64,000 bases of DNA from positions 318,888,545-318,952,544 of the forward strand of contig CM062820.1 of the NCBI GenBank assembly GCA_031772625.1. Reading direction: 5' to 3'. The translations under genes were made by a program, and so were the position numbers. Below the pieces are notes generated by a model that was given only the letters and a program-made list of their open reading frames with translations, ran no database searches and was not told the origin of the DNA. Below are positions 46,201-58,041 of this stretch, in pieces; position 1 is the first letter of the stretch; each line of letters begins with the position of its first letter. Origin of the DNA: Pinus tabuliformis (Eukaryota; Streptophyta; Pinopsida; Pinales; Pinaceae).

Positions 46201-49200
46201 ATGTCAACCCTTGAGGTGTGGCAAAATTTCCCTACCCTGAAAAAGGATATGCTTTCAACTATCATAAGTGTGGATCCTTCAGATTCTAACCTAGTTGTTT
46301 CTAGTCATGAAAACTATACCCCTCACATTCCAACTCAATTGGCCTTTATCATTCAGGTTGTTTTCCATGGTAAGAACATTCATCATTCTATTTTGGACAA
46401 GGGAGCCTCGACTTGTCTTATGTCTATGTCTTACCAGAAAGTGATTGGTTCGCCTCAACTGAGTTAGAAACCTACCACATTGAAAGCTTTTGATGAGAGA
46501 ACATATAATCCTTGTGGTATCTAAATTCCCTACAAGTAGAATTAGGGGGAAAAGTTGTATCCATAGAAGTGGAAGTTATGACTGACCTCTTGATTATAAT
46601 ATTCTATTGGGTCCTACATGGGTTTAAAACATGGTCACAGTCATTTTGACTTATTTCCATATGATCGCCTTTTCTCATAAGGGCGAGTTTGTGGCCATCG
46701 ACCAACTCACCTTTTTCATATTTGATTATCATGTTACTGGAAGTGTCCCGCTTGTAGGAGAAACCCTACATTCTTATCAACATGTCTCGGTTGGCTTGTT
46801 GAAGGATTCCTCACTCATGGGAACCTTTTCATTTCCTCCCCTTCCTCTTCCCAAAAACTCATCTTCATTTCTTATATAAATATGATATCATCTTCTACTT
46901 TCCAGACCAATCCATGGATTGTACCAGATGAAACTAGCATCCATAGTTTTGGTGACCGAATGTTGCTTAGCCCTATTGAACTTGATTACGAAGCTATCTG
47001 TTCGACTTATGTGGCTCATACCTTTTCTTTGATCAATTGGTTTGACCGAAGATTCAATTATGACACATCTTTTGATCCATTCTCTCGTGTATTCTCTACC
47101 GATGAGAACATCATGGAGATCATGATGCCAGATGATGTGCTATAGGACAATCATCACCATCATTCTTCCTTACAAGATTCCATTGAGGATAATCTTAGTG
47201 ATGTGTATCTATTGAATTTCGTTGAGTATTTTATGAGTTCTGTTTTTATCCACAAAGTCAATTCCGAGAAGAAACTCTTGAATATCAAAGAGATGATACC
47301 TCTTGATATCTTTGTTAAATCGAGTATTGTCAAAAATATACACATTGGTGCATCTTTCTCTCCATCTAAGATTGAGACCTATAAAACCCTATTTCAAGAG
47401 TTTCATGATGTCTTTGTCTAAAGCTATGAGGAAATACTAGGTATCGACCCATATATGGTAGTGCATGAGACTAAAACATATTGACATTCTAAACCAGTCC
47501 GACAGCACTCCTGTCCGATCCATCCAAATAATCCCTCCATGATAAAGAGTGATGTTGAAAAAATCCTTAGTGTTGGTTTCATCTACCCCATTCCTCTCAC
47601 CGATTGGGTGTTGAATATTGTCCTTGTCATGAAGAAAAAGGGGACAATATATGTATGTGTGGATTATTGAGATGTGAATCGCGATTGTGCAAAGGAAAAT
47701 TACTCGACCCCGTTCATCGACTAAATTTTTGATGACCACACCGGTTGTGAGATCTATTCATTCATGGATGGTTTCTCTAGATATAATAAAATCAACATTG
47801 TCCCAGTAGATCAATGTAAGACAACATTTATTTGTCCCTGGGGTACATTTTCCTACCGAAAAATCCCATTTGGTCGGAAGAATGTTGGGGCCACATTTCA
47901 ATGGGCAATGGATTACGCTTTTCATGATATTAAACATATCGTGAAGCATTGTTTGGAAAATCTCCTTTCTCATTCCAAGTATCAGGTTGACCACCCGATG
48001 CATCTTAGGTCCTCCTTTCTCATTCTAAGTATCAGGTTGACCACTCTATGCATCTTAGGGCCATTTTATTACGGTCTAGACACTATAATATTTGACTAAA
48101 TCCACAGAAGTGTGTGTTCTACGTTAGTTTTGATCAGGTTCTCGTTTTTTATTTCAAGACATGGAATTTGTATCGATCCTTTGAAAGTACAAGAAATCAT
48201 CAGCTTTCTTCCACCTTCTTCACTCAGTCAAATTCAATGGCTTCAAGGGAAAGCTAACTTCCTAGGACAATTTGTCCTGAGTTACACTAAGTTGAACAAA
48301 GGATTCACCCACCTGCTTAAGAAAGGGGTTCCCTTCCATTGGAATAATGCAGAGTAGAAAGCATTTGATTCCTTGAAAGATGTACTGATTCAGACATATC
48401 TATTATATCCCCCTTATCACCAGCTTGACTATTTCATGTATCTTGTTGTTGCCATTTCTACTATAACAATGGTATTTGTCCAAGAAGATGATGTAGGGAC
48501 AGAAGACCCCATATATTATTTGAGTCAGAATCTCAATGATACTGAGATTAGGTATACCCATGCAGAAAATTTGGCTTTGGCGACCATTCAAGCAGTCCAA
48601 AGGTTTCATCATTACATCTTGCTCTGGAAAACTACGGTTGTTTCAAATTGAAACCCTATGAAATAATTTTTGTCACGTCAATTGTTGGGGGGGGAATACT
48701 CTAAATGGATTGTCATCCTACAAGAGTTTGACTTGGAATTTATAAAATCCAAGTCAAATAAATGATTGGTTTTCATTGAGTTTATGTGCGACCTTCCTTT
48801 CCCTGATTCTAAATCGACATCCGATGATTCTATCCCTGACAAGACACTGTTTATCATTTTGTCATCTAACCTATGGTATGGAGACATTCTGATTTATCTC
48901 AAGACCTAGACTTTCCAGTCTAATACCTCTCACTCTGAGCAATGACATTTTCGATACCAACTTAAGAGTTACATCATTAGTGGCGACACCCTTTATCAAT
49001 GTGTTATTAATATACTTTTACAAATGTCCCTCATGCATGAGGAGGCTGAGAAAGTCCTTAATGAATGCCACTCGGGGGCATATGACAGTCATTTCTCTAG
49101 ACATTCTACTGCGGAAAAGATCTTACGCGTTGGTTAATTTTTTGGCCTACCATTTTGTGAGACTGTATTCTCATTTTCTAAAAGTGTCATGCATGCCAAA

Positions 49201-50089
49201 TTTATGATCGTAAGACCCGTTCTCCACTTTCTCCATTGTATCTTGCTATCTCTGTTAATTTGCAAAATGGGGTATTAACTTCATGACATGTAACCCTATT
49301 TGTGAAATGGGCCGAGGTGATGACTACATTTAACAACACAAGCAAAACAGTTGCATATTTCTTTTTCAATAACGTTATCACAAGGTTTGGTGTTCCGCAG
49401 GCCATAGTTATGGATCACGAAAACCATTTCTGGAATCATATGATGACCGAATTAATTGCTAAGCTGGGACTTTGCCATGATAGTTCCACTCCCTACTATC
49501 CTTAGGGTAATGGACAGACTGAGGCTATCAATAAAGTTCTCAAAACTATGCTTCAATGTATGGTAGGGGTCTATAAATCATACTGGAATTTTCTCCTTTA
49601 TGTTGCCTTATAGGAATACCAAACCTTAGTGAAGACTACTACTAGATTTACACCCTTTTAGTTGGTTTATGGTCTGGAAGCAATTATTCCAATCGAATGT
49701 GAGATTCCATCATTGAAACTAGTTGTTTAACTTCTTCCCACCACTTCTTTAGAAGAGAAGCGTATTTTAAATATGAACTGATTAGACGAGACTCAGCATG
49801 ATGCCACTATAGCTAATGAAGCTCATAAAAAGCGTATCAAGGTGCAATATGACAAAAGTGTCAAGCCGCATGTCTTCTGAGAAGGAGACCTTATTCTTTT
49901 ATATGGCCAAGAATCTGATAAGTTAGGATCAGGAAAGTTCCAACCTATGTGGTCAGGTCGATATATTTTCAAGCATGTCCTTTCAAAAGGGGCCTATGAG
50001 TTGGTTGATTTTGATGGAATTCCACTAGCACAACCTGTCCACTAGCACAACCTAAGAATGGGTTGTAGCTAAAGAAATACTATTCTTGA
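43201..50089 (+). pseudogene. Tat element 2 gag-protease-RT-RNase H-integrase
   Basis: Starts at ATG 43201 (MEEQNPPLFH) and ends KKYYS-TGA at 50087-50089; similar throughout to the element 1 polyprotein. Landmarks: Pro/Ser-rich gag N-terminus to about 44.9 kb; capsid-like region near 45.0-45.5 kb; zinc knuckle CSICNKEHF at about 45.84 kb with the same CX2CX3H spacing; protease ILDKGASTCLMSMS near 46.4 kb; RT with FMDGFSRYNKI (47.76 kb), PWGTFSYRKIPFG (47.84 kb) and CLENLLSHS (47.95 kb) at the catalytic site; RNase H YYLSQNLNDTE; integrase core with MDHENHFWNHM and YYP near 49.4-49.5 kb, and LDETQHDATIANEAHKKR-like end. Dozens of stops and shifts. The region near 46.87-46.91 kb reads from protease into the pol linker without a stop, showing one ancestral frame. 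Confidence 0.9.
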
Positions 50090-50206
50090 TCTCATCGGTA
50101 GTAACACTATGTATATACTATCTATAGGTGTGTTAAGTGTCTTTTTGGTGTGTCTCTTTAGAGTTTCCTAAGGTTTTTGTTGATTCATTTTAAATTTGGT
50201 TTCTGG

Positions 50207-50632
50207 ATGTCAGCATCCATTGAGCCATATTTTGGATATTCTTATGGAGTTATTCATAGTACTTGAAACCTATCCTCCGGACCGTGGGCTATATTTGCTT
50301 CAAATGGTGAGTTAGTGACTCTACAAGAGATTTGTATTGGCCATTTTACCAACAACATTGTTGAGTATAACGCCGTGGTCGATCTACTATCTGATGCTAT
50401 TTCACATTATATCCGTCATTTAGTCATCAAACTTGACTCACAACTCGTGGTACTACAACTTGATAATGTTTAGTTGGTTATAGTTCCTACAATCTTGTGT
50501 ATGTTTTTAAGGGTTCACCTTCTCGAAAGACATTTTGATTTCATACAATATGAACACATTTCTAGAAATATAAATACATTGATAGATGCGCTTGTTAATC
50601 GTGTTTTAGATACACATTTGTAGCAAATGTAA
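50207..50632 (+). pseudogene. Tat element 2 second RNase H, downstream of integrase
   Basis: From ATG at 50207 (MSASIEPYFGYSYG) through WAIFASNGELV, NNIVEYNAVVDLLSDA (Glu), IKLDSQLVVLQL (Asp) and LIDALVNRVLD (Asp) to about 50632. Same position, start context and length as the frame at 11776-12201 in element 1; the first catalytic Asp is lost here and stops are present. The bases before ATG (TTTGGTTTCTGG) look like a decayed acceptor of the TTTATTGCAG type. Confidence 0.75.
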
Positions 50633-50789
50633 AGAAATTTCAATACACATCACATCATTAAAAGTACAATAGGAACATGGAAAGATTGAATATATATATA
50701 TATATAGGGTTTGGTTTTACAAAATTTGTGCCTAAGACATGTACGAACACATGACCCAGATACAAACGACATGCAAATATATAAGTAGA

Positions 50790-52047
50790 CTAATCCAAGT
50801 GATCATGATAATAAGCCACTACATGAGCTATCTTGCGTAGTAGCCAGCCAATACGGCTAGGCACTCGAATAGTGTGTTGCTAAAGTTGCAATGGAACTTG
50901 GTCAATTGCAGTCTCATTTATCTCATGTGCCAACGCCTCCATGTGGCACTCCACCTCCGTTAGGATATCGGATACATTTAGATCCTGTAGTGAATATCAT
51001 CCTACTATAGCAACCTATGATAGTTCTACTGCTGCTTGTGGTTATTCTCTTGCGTGACGGAGATATGAAGCACATATTACTCGAACAAACCTAATATCTA
51101 CATGAGAAAATCAATAGTTTGAGTCTCAGAAACATAAAGAAATAAAAAAATTGTAAACATTCCAAATTAAAATGATCTAAATATCATACCTATAACATCC
51201 CATCACTCGTCCTTAGGAAGCACGAGCTCAGGGTCATCGTGGGAATCCATCCTTGCGTATGGATAATCATTGACCATAATGAATTGTTTATGAAACCATC
51301 CAAAGAAGGATGGTGAGAAGTTGATCTTTGACGAACCTGCATGTGAAGACATATGATCTATGCACCACCTCATCCCTGGTACCCTCAGATCAATGGGCTA
51401 GAGTGTAATATGTTGAGGCTATAGTAATGGAATCCGTTTTATGGAAAAGGAGACTAAGATGAAACTGTACCCAAAATTTTTCAACTTTCCCTCTCTTGCT
51501 TTAGAAATTTGTTCTTTGATATTGACCAATATCCCCTCACTCCAGTTGAATATTGTTTTCTCTAAGCACTCCACACCATATTTCATGTATGATCTGCTAG
51601 TCGCATGAAGTGTTGAGCTCCCCACCAATATTGAACTAATGAATAATGTCATTCTTAAGCGCAATTTGGTTACATCTTTCATGCTAATCTTTCCATCTCT
51701 AGTTGACTTGGATCAAGGTCTGCAGTAAGTAGTGATATAATATTTTACTGTTTCTCTGCCCCTTCTCCCACCTAGGAGAGATATGGGGGAACCTCTCCTG
51801 GATAAACCGGTTAGAAAATATATGACCTCTATTGTAATATTGAGAAGATGTTCCCTAAATCGGAATGCTTGTGCTTGCGCATCCCATGCATGAACAAGAT
51901 ATGCTAGTAGCTCCACTTGTTGCCTCATACTAGGAAGCCAAAAGAATTTCAACAATCCACATTCTTTTAGTGACTGATGGTAGCAGGATCATTAGCTGCA
52001 TTTAAATCCCATTCTTCATTTTCTATTTCTCTCTTGATTAAAGACAT
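50790..52047 (-). pseudogene. Tat element 2 antisense gene, plant-mobile-domain-like
   Basis: Homologue of 10369-11603. ATG at 52045-52047 (MSLIKREIENEEWDL), main exon to 51190 (858 nt, one fewer than in element 1 because of a single-base deletion near residue 26), intron 51098-51189 (G|GTATGA donor, CTCATGTAG acceptor), last exon to TAG at 50790-50792. Conserved residues include CGLLKFFWLPSMRQQVELL, ITIEVIYFLTGLSRRGSPIS, SYMKYGVECLEKTIFNWSEG and VPLQLQQHT with AHVVAYYHDH at the end. Several in-frame stops disable it. Similarity of about half the residues with no net codon gain or loss across the main exon argues for past selection on the protein. Confidence 0.78.
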
Positions 52048-52349
52048 TTTATTCTAATGAAGAAATGAAACATCAAAAGGAGACTATTTCGGATCATTTC
52101 CAGGCAACAAAACCCAAAATTTTTGAAGGTAAACTCACAAACAAATTTGGGATTTGCACCCAACACACCCCCAAGAGAGGAGATAGAGGGCTTCACCCCT
52201 CCCTGTAGTGTACCATTACTTTGGTGCAACACAACTTTCGACTACCTGGGTTGCGTTGGTCCTAGGGATAATTTTTTGAACCCCAAGGCCCTCAAAAATA
52301 CCTAAAACTTACATGAAATCATAAAATGTGACCATGAATTGAAAGAGAA

Positions 52350-53080
52350 AGGTCTTATCTCCTACTTACAAGTGACAAAACTTGAAACGATCCACTGTAT
52401 TGAGCACAATCAACTACAAAAGATTGAGGGAAAAATCTACTCAAAACTCTCACTGTTGAAGGCAAATGTAAAATGGTAAATATGAACAATCATTTTAGGT
52501 ATTTATGGTTGTTTCTTTTATTATTTTATTCAAATTTAATGTTTTTACCTAGTTAACACCCATTTTTACCATAACAAAAGTATTTTTAATCCTTTTTGTG
52601 ATGTTCTGAGTAGGTCGACCATTGTTTGACAAATTTTGTCTTGTTTTGAACATATTATTTTTACCAAGAAGTACACTTTTATCACTCTATCGGGCTCCAT
52701 AAACTTATGAAAAAGGAATCCCTTAGAGTCCTCTTTCATCTCTTTTCAGACTCCCAAAATATGAAAATATTACCAATCATTTTTCTTTTCAGACTTGTTA
52801 AAGTAAATGAAAATATGTATACTCAGTATAAGTTTATCCCTTTTCCAGATTGAGATAGACTAACTACGAAAAAGGAATACCTTAGTCGAACATGGCTAAG
52901 AAGTTCTCTTGCGTATTATTTTATGCCTTTTCAGACATAAGGAACTATTTACAAAAAGGAACATCTAGAGTTTTCTTTTCCTCTTTTTTTTCAAACTCTC
53001 TAAACATGAAAAGGATGTCAAGTTATACCCTTATTGGACTCCTTAAAACATAAAATAGTGATGGACTCATTGTTCATGAT
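52350..53080 (-). repeat. Tat element 2 hairpin array upstream of the antisense gene
   Basis: On the minus strand the blocks CCTTTTCATGTTTAGAGAGT, TTCCTTTTTGTAA, GTCTGAAAAGGCATAAAA and CATTTTGGGAGTCTGAAAAG mirror those of 8930-9770 in the same order, with complementary arms around AGAGTC-like loops. The stems are partly decayed. A single-sequence comparison cannot tell structural from plain sequence conservation. Confidence 0.5.
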
Positions 53081-54177
53081 AGGACAGAACCACCCCTTCT
53101 CTGGCTTCATTAAATATTCTCAGATGGATTCATCTGAAGGATGAACTTATAGATCAAGAATATGCTATCCTCCTCAAGATTGTTAAAAATTAAATATGTA
53201 TTAATTAACCAGTATGGTTAGGGAAATTAGGAAAATAGGGTTAGGAAATTTGCTTGTCTTTTGGTTTATCATACCATTTCAAAGCCTCCATTTTTTGTTT
53301 TGGGTCAATGCTATCAGATGCATTGAGTGCCTCTATTGTTTTTAAGAGAACTCATTTAGTTAATATCTACTATGATACTCTCAAGCCTTCATTCCATGTC
53401 GGCCTTTCCTGATCTAGTTTTGTATCAACATCATTTTGATCATTCTATCTCAAATCATCATACCGATTTCGTGTCATTGATGGGGGATACATCAAGGAAC
53501 TCCTGTGATGGGTTGCTTCTTGTCGACATCAACTCATTATCCAAGAAGTTGACTCAAAAACACACCTTGGTACCTTGGTGATTGGACACATCAATGGAAA
53601 GTTTCCTCACTCATGACAGGTTTACATCATTGGCCTTCTACCAAAATATTTTGTGTGGTGTTTGACATCAAATCATTTATCCACACCATATAGATTGTAC
53701 TAGAGTACCTTGATATACATTAACATCATTCATGGTTTCTCTCGCATTTATTAATGACTTATATTATTGGCTAGTAATCAGATGGTGCCTAAGATGTTCA
53801 GAAACATCTCATTGATTCACATGGTTAGACTCGTACATTGATTGGTCATGTGAACAAGATAGAAGACCCCAGATCTAGTTTCATCCATTTGGTCTATGAT
53901 TTCAAGAGTAATACAAGATCACAATGTATGACGGCTATGATCATACAAGAATTAATCCAGTCATAGGTCCACAATCAGTCATCTATGGACATGTGTTTTC
54001 ATCATTGTACATGTAATGTTAGCTTATGTTCTAAGTATGGGTATGCCTCCCTCAGTAAATATATCTTGATGTAAATGTATTATAATATATTATGACCTCA
54101 CTGGTTGTTCTTTATCCCAACTTGTCACAAGGTAAAGTAATTTAGTCATCACCTATCATTCCTAACTTTGTGCTTTC
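53081..54177. other. Tat element 2 conserved non-coding block before PPT
   Basis: Counterpart of 7799-8900. 53480-53720 aligns with element 1; no gene recognised. Confidence 0.4.
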
Positions 54178-54188
54178 AAGGGGAAATC
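54178..54188 (+). other. Tat element 2 polypurine tract
   Basis: AAGGGGAAATC immediately before the 3' LTR. Confidence 0.6.
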
Positions 54189-55191
54189 TATTATAGGCCA
54201 TTTTGTCACATCTAGTTAACAAGCCTTCAACTAGATAAATCAACATCCTTTTACCTCCTTTTCATCATCCTTGCACAAATCCCTAAGAATGACTCATTCT
54301 AATCCATGAATTTCTGCTTAAAAGCACCTTGTTTCAGTCATTTTAAGGATCAACTCTCCCTCGCCTCCTACTGGACAACCTTGACTACCAGGTTGCTCGA
54401 CTATGGCATGCATTGATCACCTACAGGTTTCTCCATTGTGCACTTGGTTCTAGAAATTCGAGAAAAAGAGAGAGAATTTTGAAGCCTCTTCTTTTCAAAC
54501 ATTCTAGGATATGTTGTAACCATTTACCTCAGATAAAATTCTTGAATCCTATCCTATCCTACCTTGGATTTTTGATCCCTTATCCCTTGAGCTTATCCTC
54601 GCTAATTGGTAAAAGGATAAGAATTCATGAACTACCTCCTTCACCTATATATTTACTACCATCCATAGGCAAGGGGTTGGTTTTTGGAGAGCAAATATAC
54701 CCTTATGTTGACGATGTGAGAGATATATTTCCATGCATTAAGGTGATTAGAGGTCCAATTTGTGACAAGTAAAGGAAAATTCAACTTGGAGGAGCTCTTT
54801 TACAAGATCAACACCTATTTTTGGTTGTAACTCACTCCATTTCTATTAATTAAAATAGTTATTTTTTTCCTATATATGATGTTATTGTTTCACATATTTC
54901 AATACCATGTGGATCTATTGAATAAAGTGATTAGATGATGCTACATAGATTATGTGGATCGTTGGCATGTGTTATCTGACTATGTATATTCTAATAATAA
55001 TGATTAGAGATAGGATTAGAGCATTCAATCAAAGGAAGGAGCAAAGCATATGACAAATTTCTAGTAGGGTTCATCCCATTATCTATTTACTTTAAGGAAA
55101 ACATTAGTCCCTTTGTCTTTCTGTTGTTCTAGGTTAGTGCACTAGGCCTAGGGAAGATACTTGTGTCTGCAGTCGTCGATTCTGCATAACA
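54189..55191 (+). repeat. Tat element 2 3' LTR
   Basis: About 1003 bp, starting TATTATAGGCC (TG changed to TA) and ending TCTGCATAACA just before CTGTG. Many substitutions and small gaps relative to the 5' LTR indicate an insertion far older than element 1. Confidence 0.88.
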
Positions 55192-55196
55192 CTGTG

Positions 55197-57305
55197 AAGG
55201 TACTTGTAAGATTTATGATATTTGAATAGGGGGAAAAGGTCATATTTCGATAAAGGAACTATGCTTGTATTTAATATAGTGTGAATTCGAGTTATGTAGA
55301 AATAAATCTTGTTGAGTAGAGGAAATTTAACTTGGTCGAAGCACTAATGATAATGATACTAATATATATATTAAGGGAAATTGGTTAGTTTCCAAACTAA
55401 CAGGCTAAAGCCCGAAAATGGAACAGTCTGAATCCCAGTAATTACTATGACCTAAGCACTACTAGGGTTGTTGACAAGACCTAAGAACTCAAGTCCCACT
55501 TACATTGGAGTATAGGTAAATAATATTGACCAATGCATCAAGATTCCAACTTGAGGTTTTGTGCATAAAAATAGGAAGGAACGGTTATTGTCAAAAAACC
55601 ATAATTTAAAATATGTATTGGATGAAAGTAAAAGTAAACAAGTATTTCTTAAAAAAATGTCATTGACAATTGCATAAGTGGGATACATATATAAAGGAAT
55701 TAGACGGAAACATTGATTGGGATCTAGGTTAGTCATAAAGGCCAAGCTGATGACTCACCAGCCTAATGGATAGTCCTGGGTCTAGAAAAAATATGAAGGT
55801 AGTTATTGATCTAGATCACATTACAACAGTATCCAGCAGGTTCCATAAAAAAAGTTTGGAAGTAACAAAGAATATGTTTTACCATTGAGGCACTATAATA
55901 TGCATAACTATAAAGATACATATAACCATAAAAATGTTCCTAATAGAGCCACTTCAATAACGTAAAAATGAGTAAGGGTAGGTTTCAAACACTAGACAGT
56001 CCCAAAGTAATTGATACTATTGCTATACAAAACAGAGAGGTGTTGCAACATTAATTTCTCTTAGAAATGAAAAAATTACATACAGTAATTTTTGTACAAG
56101 GAATTAAACAACAAAACAATTTTGAACAAGTGAAATTATAGAATAAAATTTATAACATTTTGTTCTTCTTCAAGGAAAAGGATGATTCATCTTTGAAATA
56201 CAAAGAGAAACAATATTGACTTAAAACCAATGTTTCCTCTTAAAGAGAATCTAACTTAAAACTTCCTCCATCTCAATTTGTTGACTATCCATTACAAACC
56301 CTAAGATCGTTATTCTACAACAAAATTTGAACCAAGAGAATGAAAGAAAAGAACCTAGAATTGGAAAAAGAAAATTTTACTGGACAATTTTTCTAGTTAA
56401 AGAAAACATCGGTAAAATTTTTGACAAGTTGAACAAGAATTACACTTGCCTATGAACTCTTTTAATCCTACAATTAGATAAGGCAACAATGAAATAAATT
56501 AGAAATGATTTTAACTCATGTTGACTGTGCTGGACCCACCAACATGTCAGGGGATCTCCCTGATAAGAAGTTTGACGCTAGCGCTAGGCCAATCCATTCT
56601 CTTGGCACTGAAAAGAAGGCTAGTCTCTGTATAACCAGGTAGGAAAGCCATCAAGCCCTCTCCTGTTAGTCGAGCATCATGTTTCAACCAATTCAACTAG
56701 TTTCTTATTTATCTCCCCTCCATTCCCACTCTTGCTCCCCATGTCTCATCTGTCACTCCTACACAATTGCACAACGGGAAGGGCTGGATCTTGGTCTTGA
56801 AAGCATGGGTCTGGCTATCAATCACGAGGGTCTAGATACGAGTCTAAATAAGTATATGGGTCTCAAACGGAAAGGTATGCTACATATGGAACTGCTCCAG
56901 CCACCTATGCTTCTGTACCAACCTATGATTCTCCTGCAACTACTACTTTTGAATATGGGTCTGGAACTGAGCAAAAGGAAGCAGGGTCTAAGCAATGGGT
57001 CATATGGTAATGCCTTGACCGTGATTTCACACAGAGGCAAGTAATATAAATCTGTTGGTATCAAGGGTGTGACACTTGCAGTGAGCCAAGGAAGGTGCAT
57101 GAGAGGTTCTAACGCACGGGGGTTGAGATGAGTGCACCCTTGGAAACCTGTGATAGCATGGAGTTAAGAAAGGAACACATGAGCAATGATGCATCATAGC
57201 ATGGAAGGAAAGTTAGCTAGTAATCCAAAGTGATGTTTAAACCAACAACACATTTTAGAAAGATTCGTATATACATACATAGAAATCTATACATGCATGT
57301 TTAAG
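55197..57305. other. Unassigned sequence
   Basis: No gene family recognised. 56790-57010 contains a Tyr/Gly/Ser/Thr-rich frame (around ATYGTAPATYASVPTYDS) made of short similar steps; it may be a fragment of a low-complexity TE protein, but this is weak. Confidence 0.3.
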
Positions 57306-57347
57306 AAAATACATATATATATATACACACACAGACACACACACATA

Positions 57348-57416
<69 letters not shown>
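57306..57416. repeat. AT/CA microsatellite
   Basis: ACATATATATATAC, then CACACAGACACACACAC, then about 70 bp of TA repeats. Confidence 0.95.
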
Positions 57417-57418
<2 letters not shown>

Positions 57419-57682
57419 TTTAGAGTAAACTAGATAGCATAGAATACAATACAACATATGAATGAAACATGTTGGCTCTATTACATTAATAAGTGTAAGT
57501 TCCAGTCATAAAATACACCCATGTCCAACCACTAGTTCCAACTATATATATATATATATCATTTAGAGTAAACTAGATAGCATAGAATACAATACAACAT
57601 ATGAATGAAACATGTTGGCTCTATTACATTAATAAGTGTAAGTTCCAGTCATAAAATACACCCATGTCCAACCACTAGTTCC
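57417..57682 (+). repeat. Recent tandem duplication of 143 bp
   Basis: 57417-57559 and 57560-57682 are identical by eye over 120 bp (CATTTAGAGTAAACTAGATA to CCACTAGTTCC), separated by a short AT run from the microsatellite. The AT tract at both junctions suggests slippage or unequal exchange through it. Confidence 0.9.
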
Positions 57683-58041
57683 GACAACAAAACATTACAT
57701 TCACAACCGCCTGCTCCTCTAGGGAGATGTACTAGCTATGCACAGTGGAGAAGCTAAGGCTCGTTACAATACTGTCCAAGATTTCTCTAAGATAGTCCTA
57801 TTAGAAGCTTGGTTGAACAAAATCATTTACAATGAGTTATGAGGGACTATTTATAGCAAAGGGTGGGATGACCCTTGACATTCTCCTTTGTCAGTTCACC
57901 TACCCTCATGATTCTTCATCTACTCTATGACTGTTACATCCAACTATCCACACTTGAAATTACACCTGACAGGGCATTACATTTCAATACATATGTACCC
58001 ATGTGAGATAAAATGGCTTGAGCAAGCCGTGCTAGAAATCA

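Larger units (their letters stand above)
40829..55191 (+). mobile_element. Tat element 2: old 14.4-kb Ty3/gypsy LTR retrotransposon
   Basis: Complete but ancient element on the plus strand, same family and gene order as element 1. LTRs at 40829-41848 and 54189-55191 are clearly alike but carry many differences; the TSD CTGTG is intact (40824-40828 and 55192-55196). PBS-like TTGGTGACC follows the 5' LTR, and AAGGGGAAATC precedes the 3' LTR. Between them are gag-pol (43201-50089), the second RNase H (50207-50632) and the antisense gene on the minus strand (52047-50790). All genes carry many stops and frameshifts. Its value is comparative: features shared with element 1 were kept by the family. 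Confidence 0.9.
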
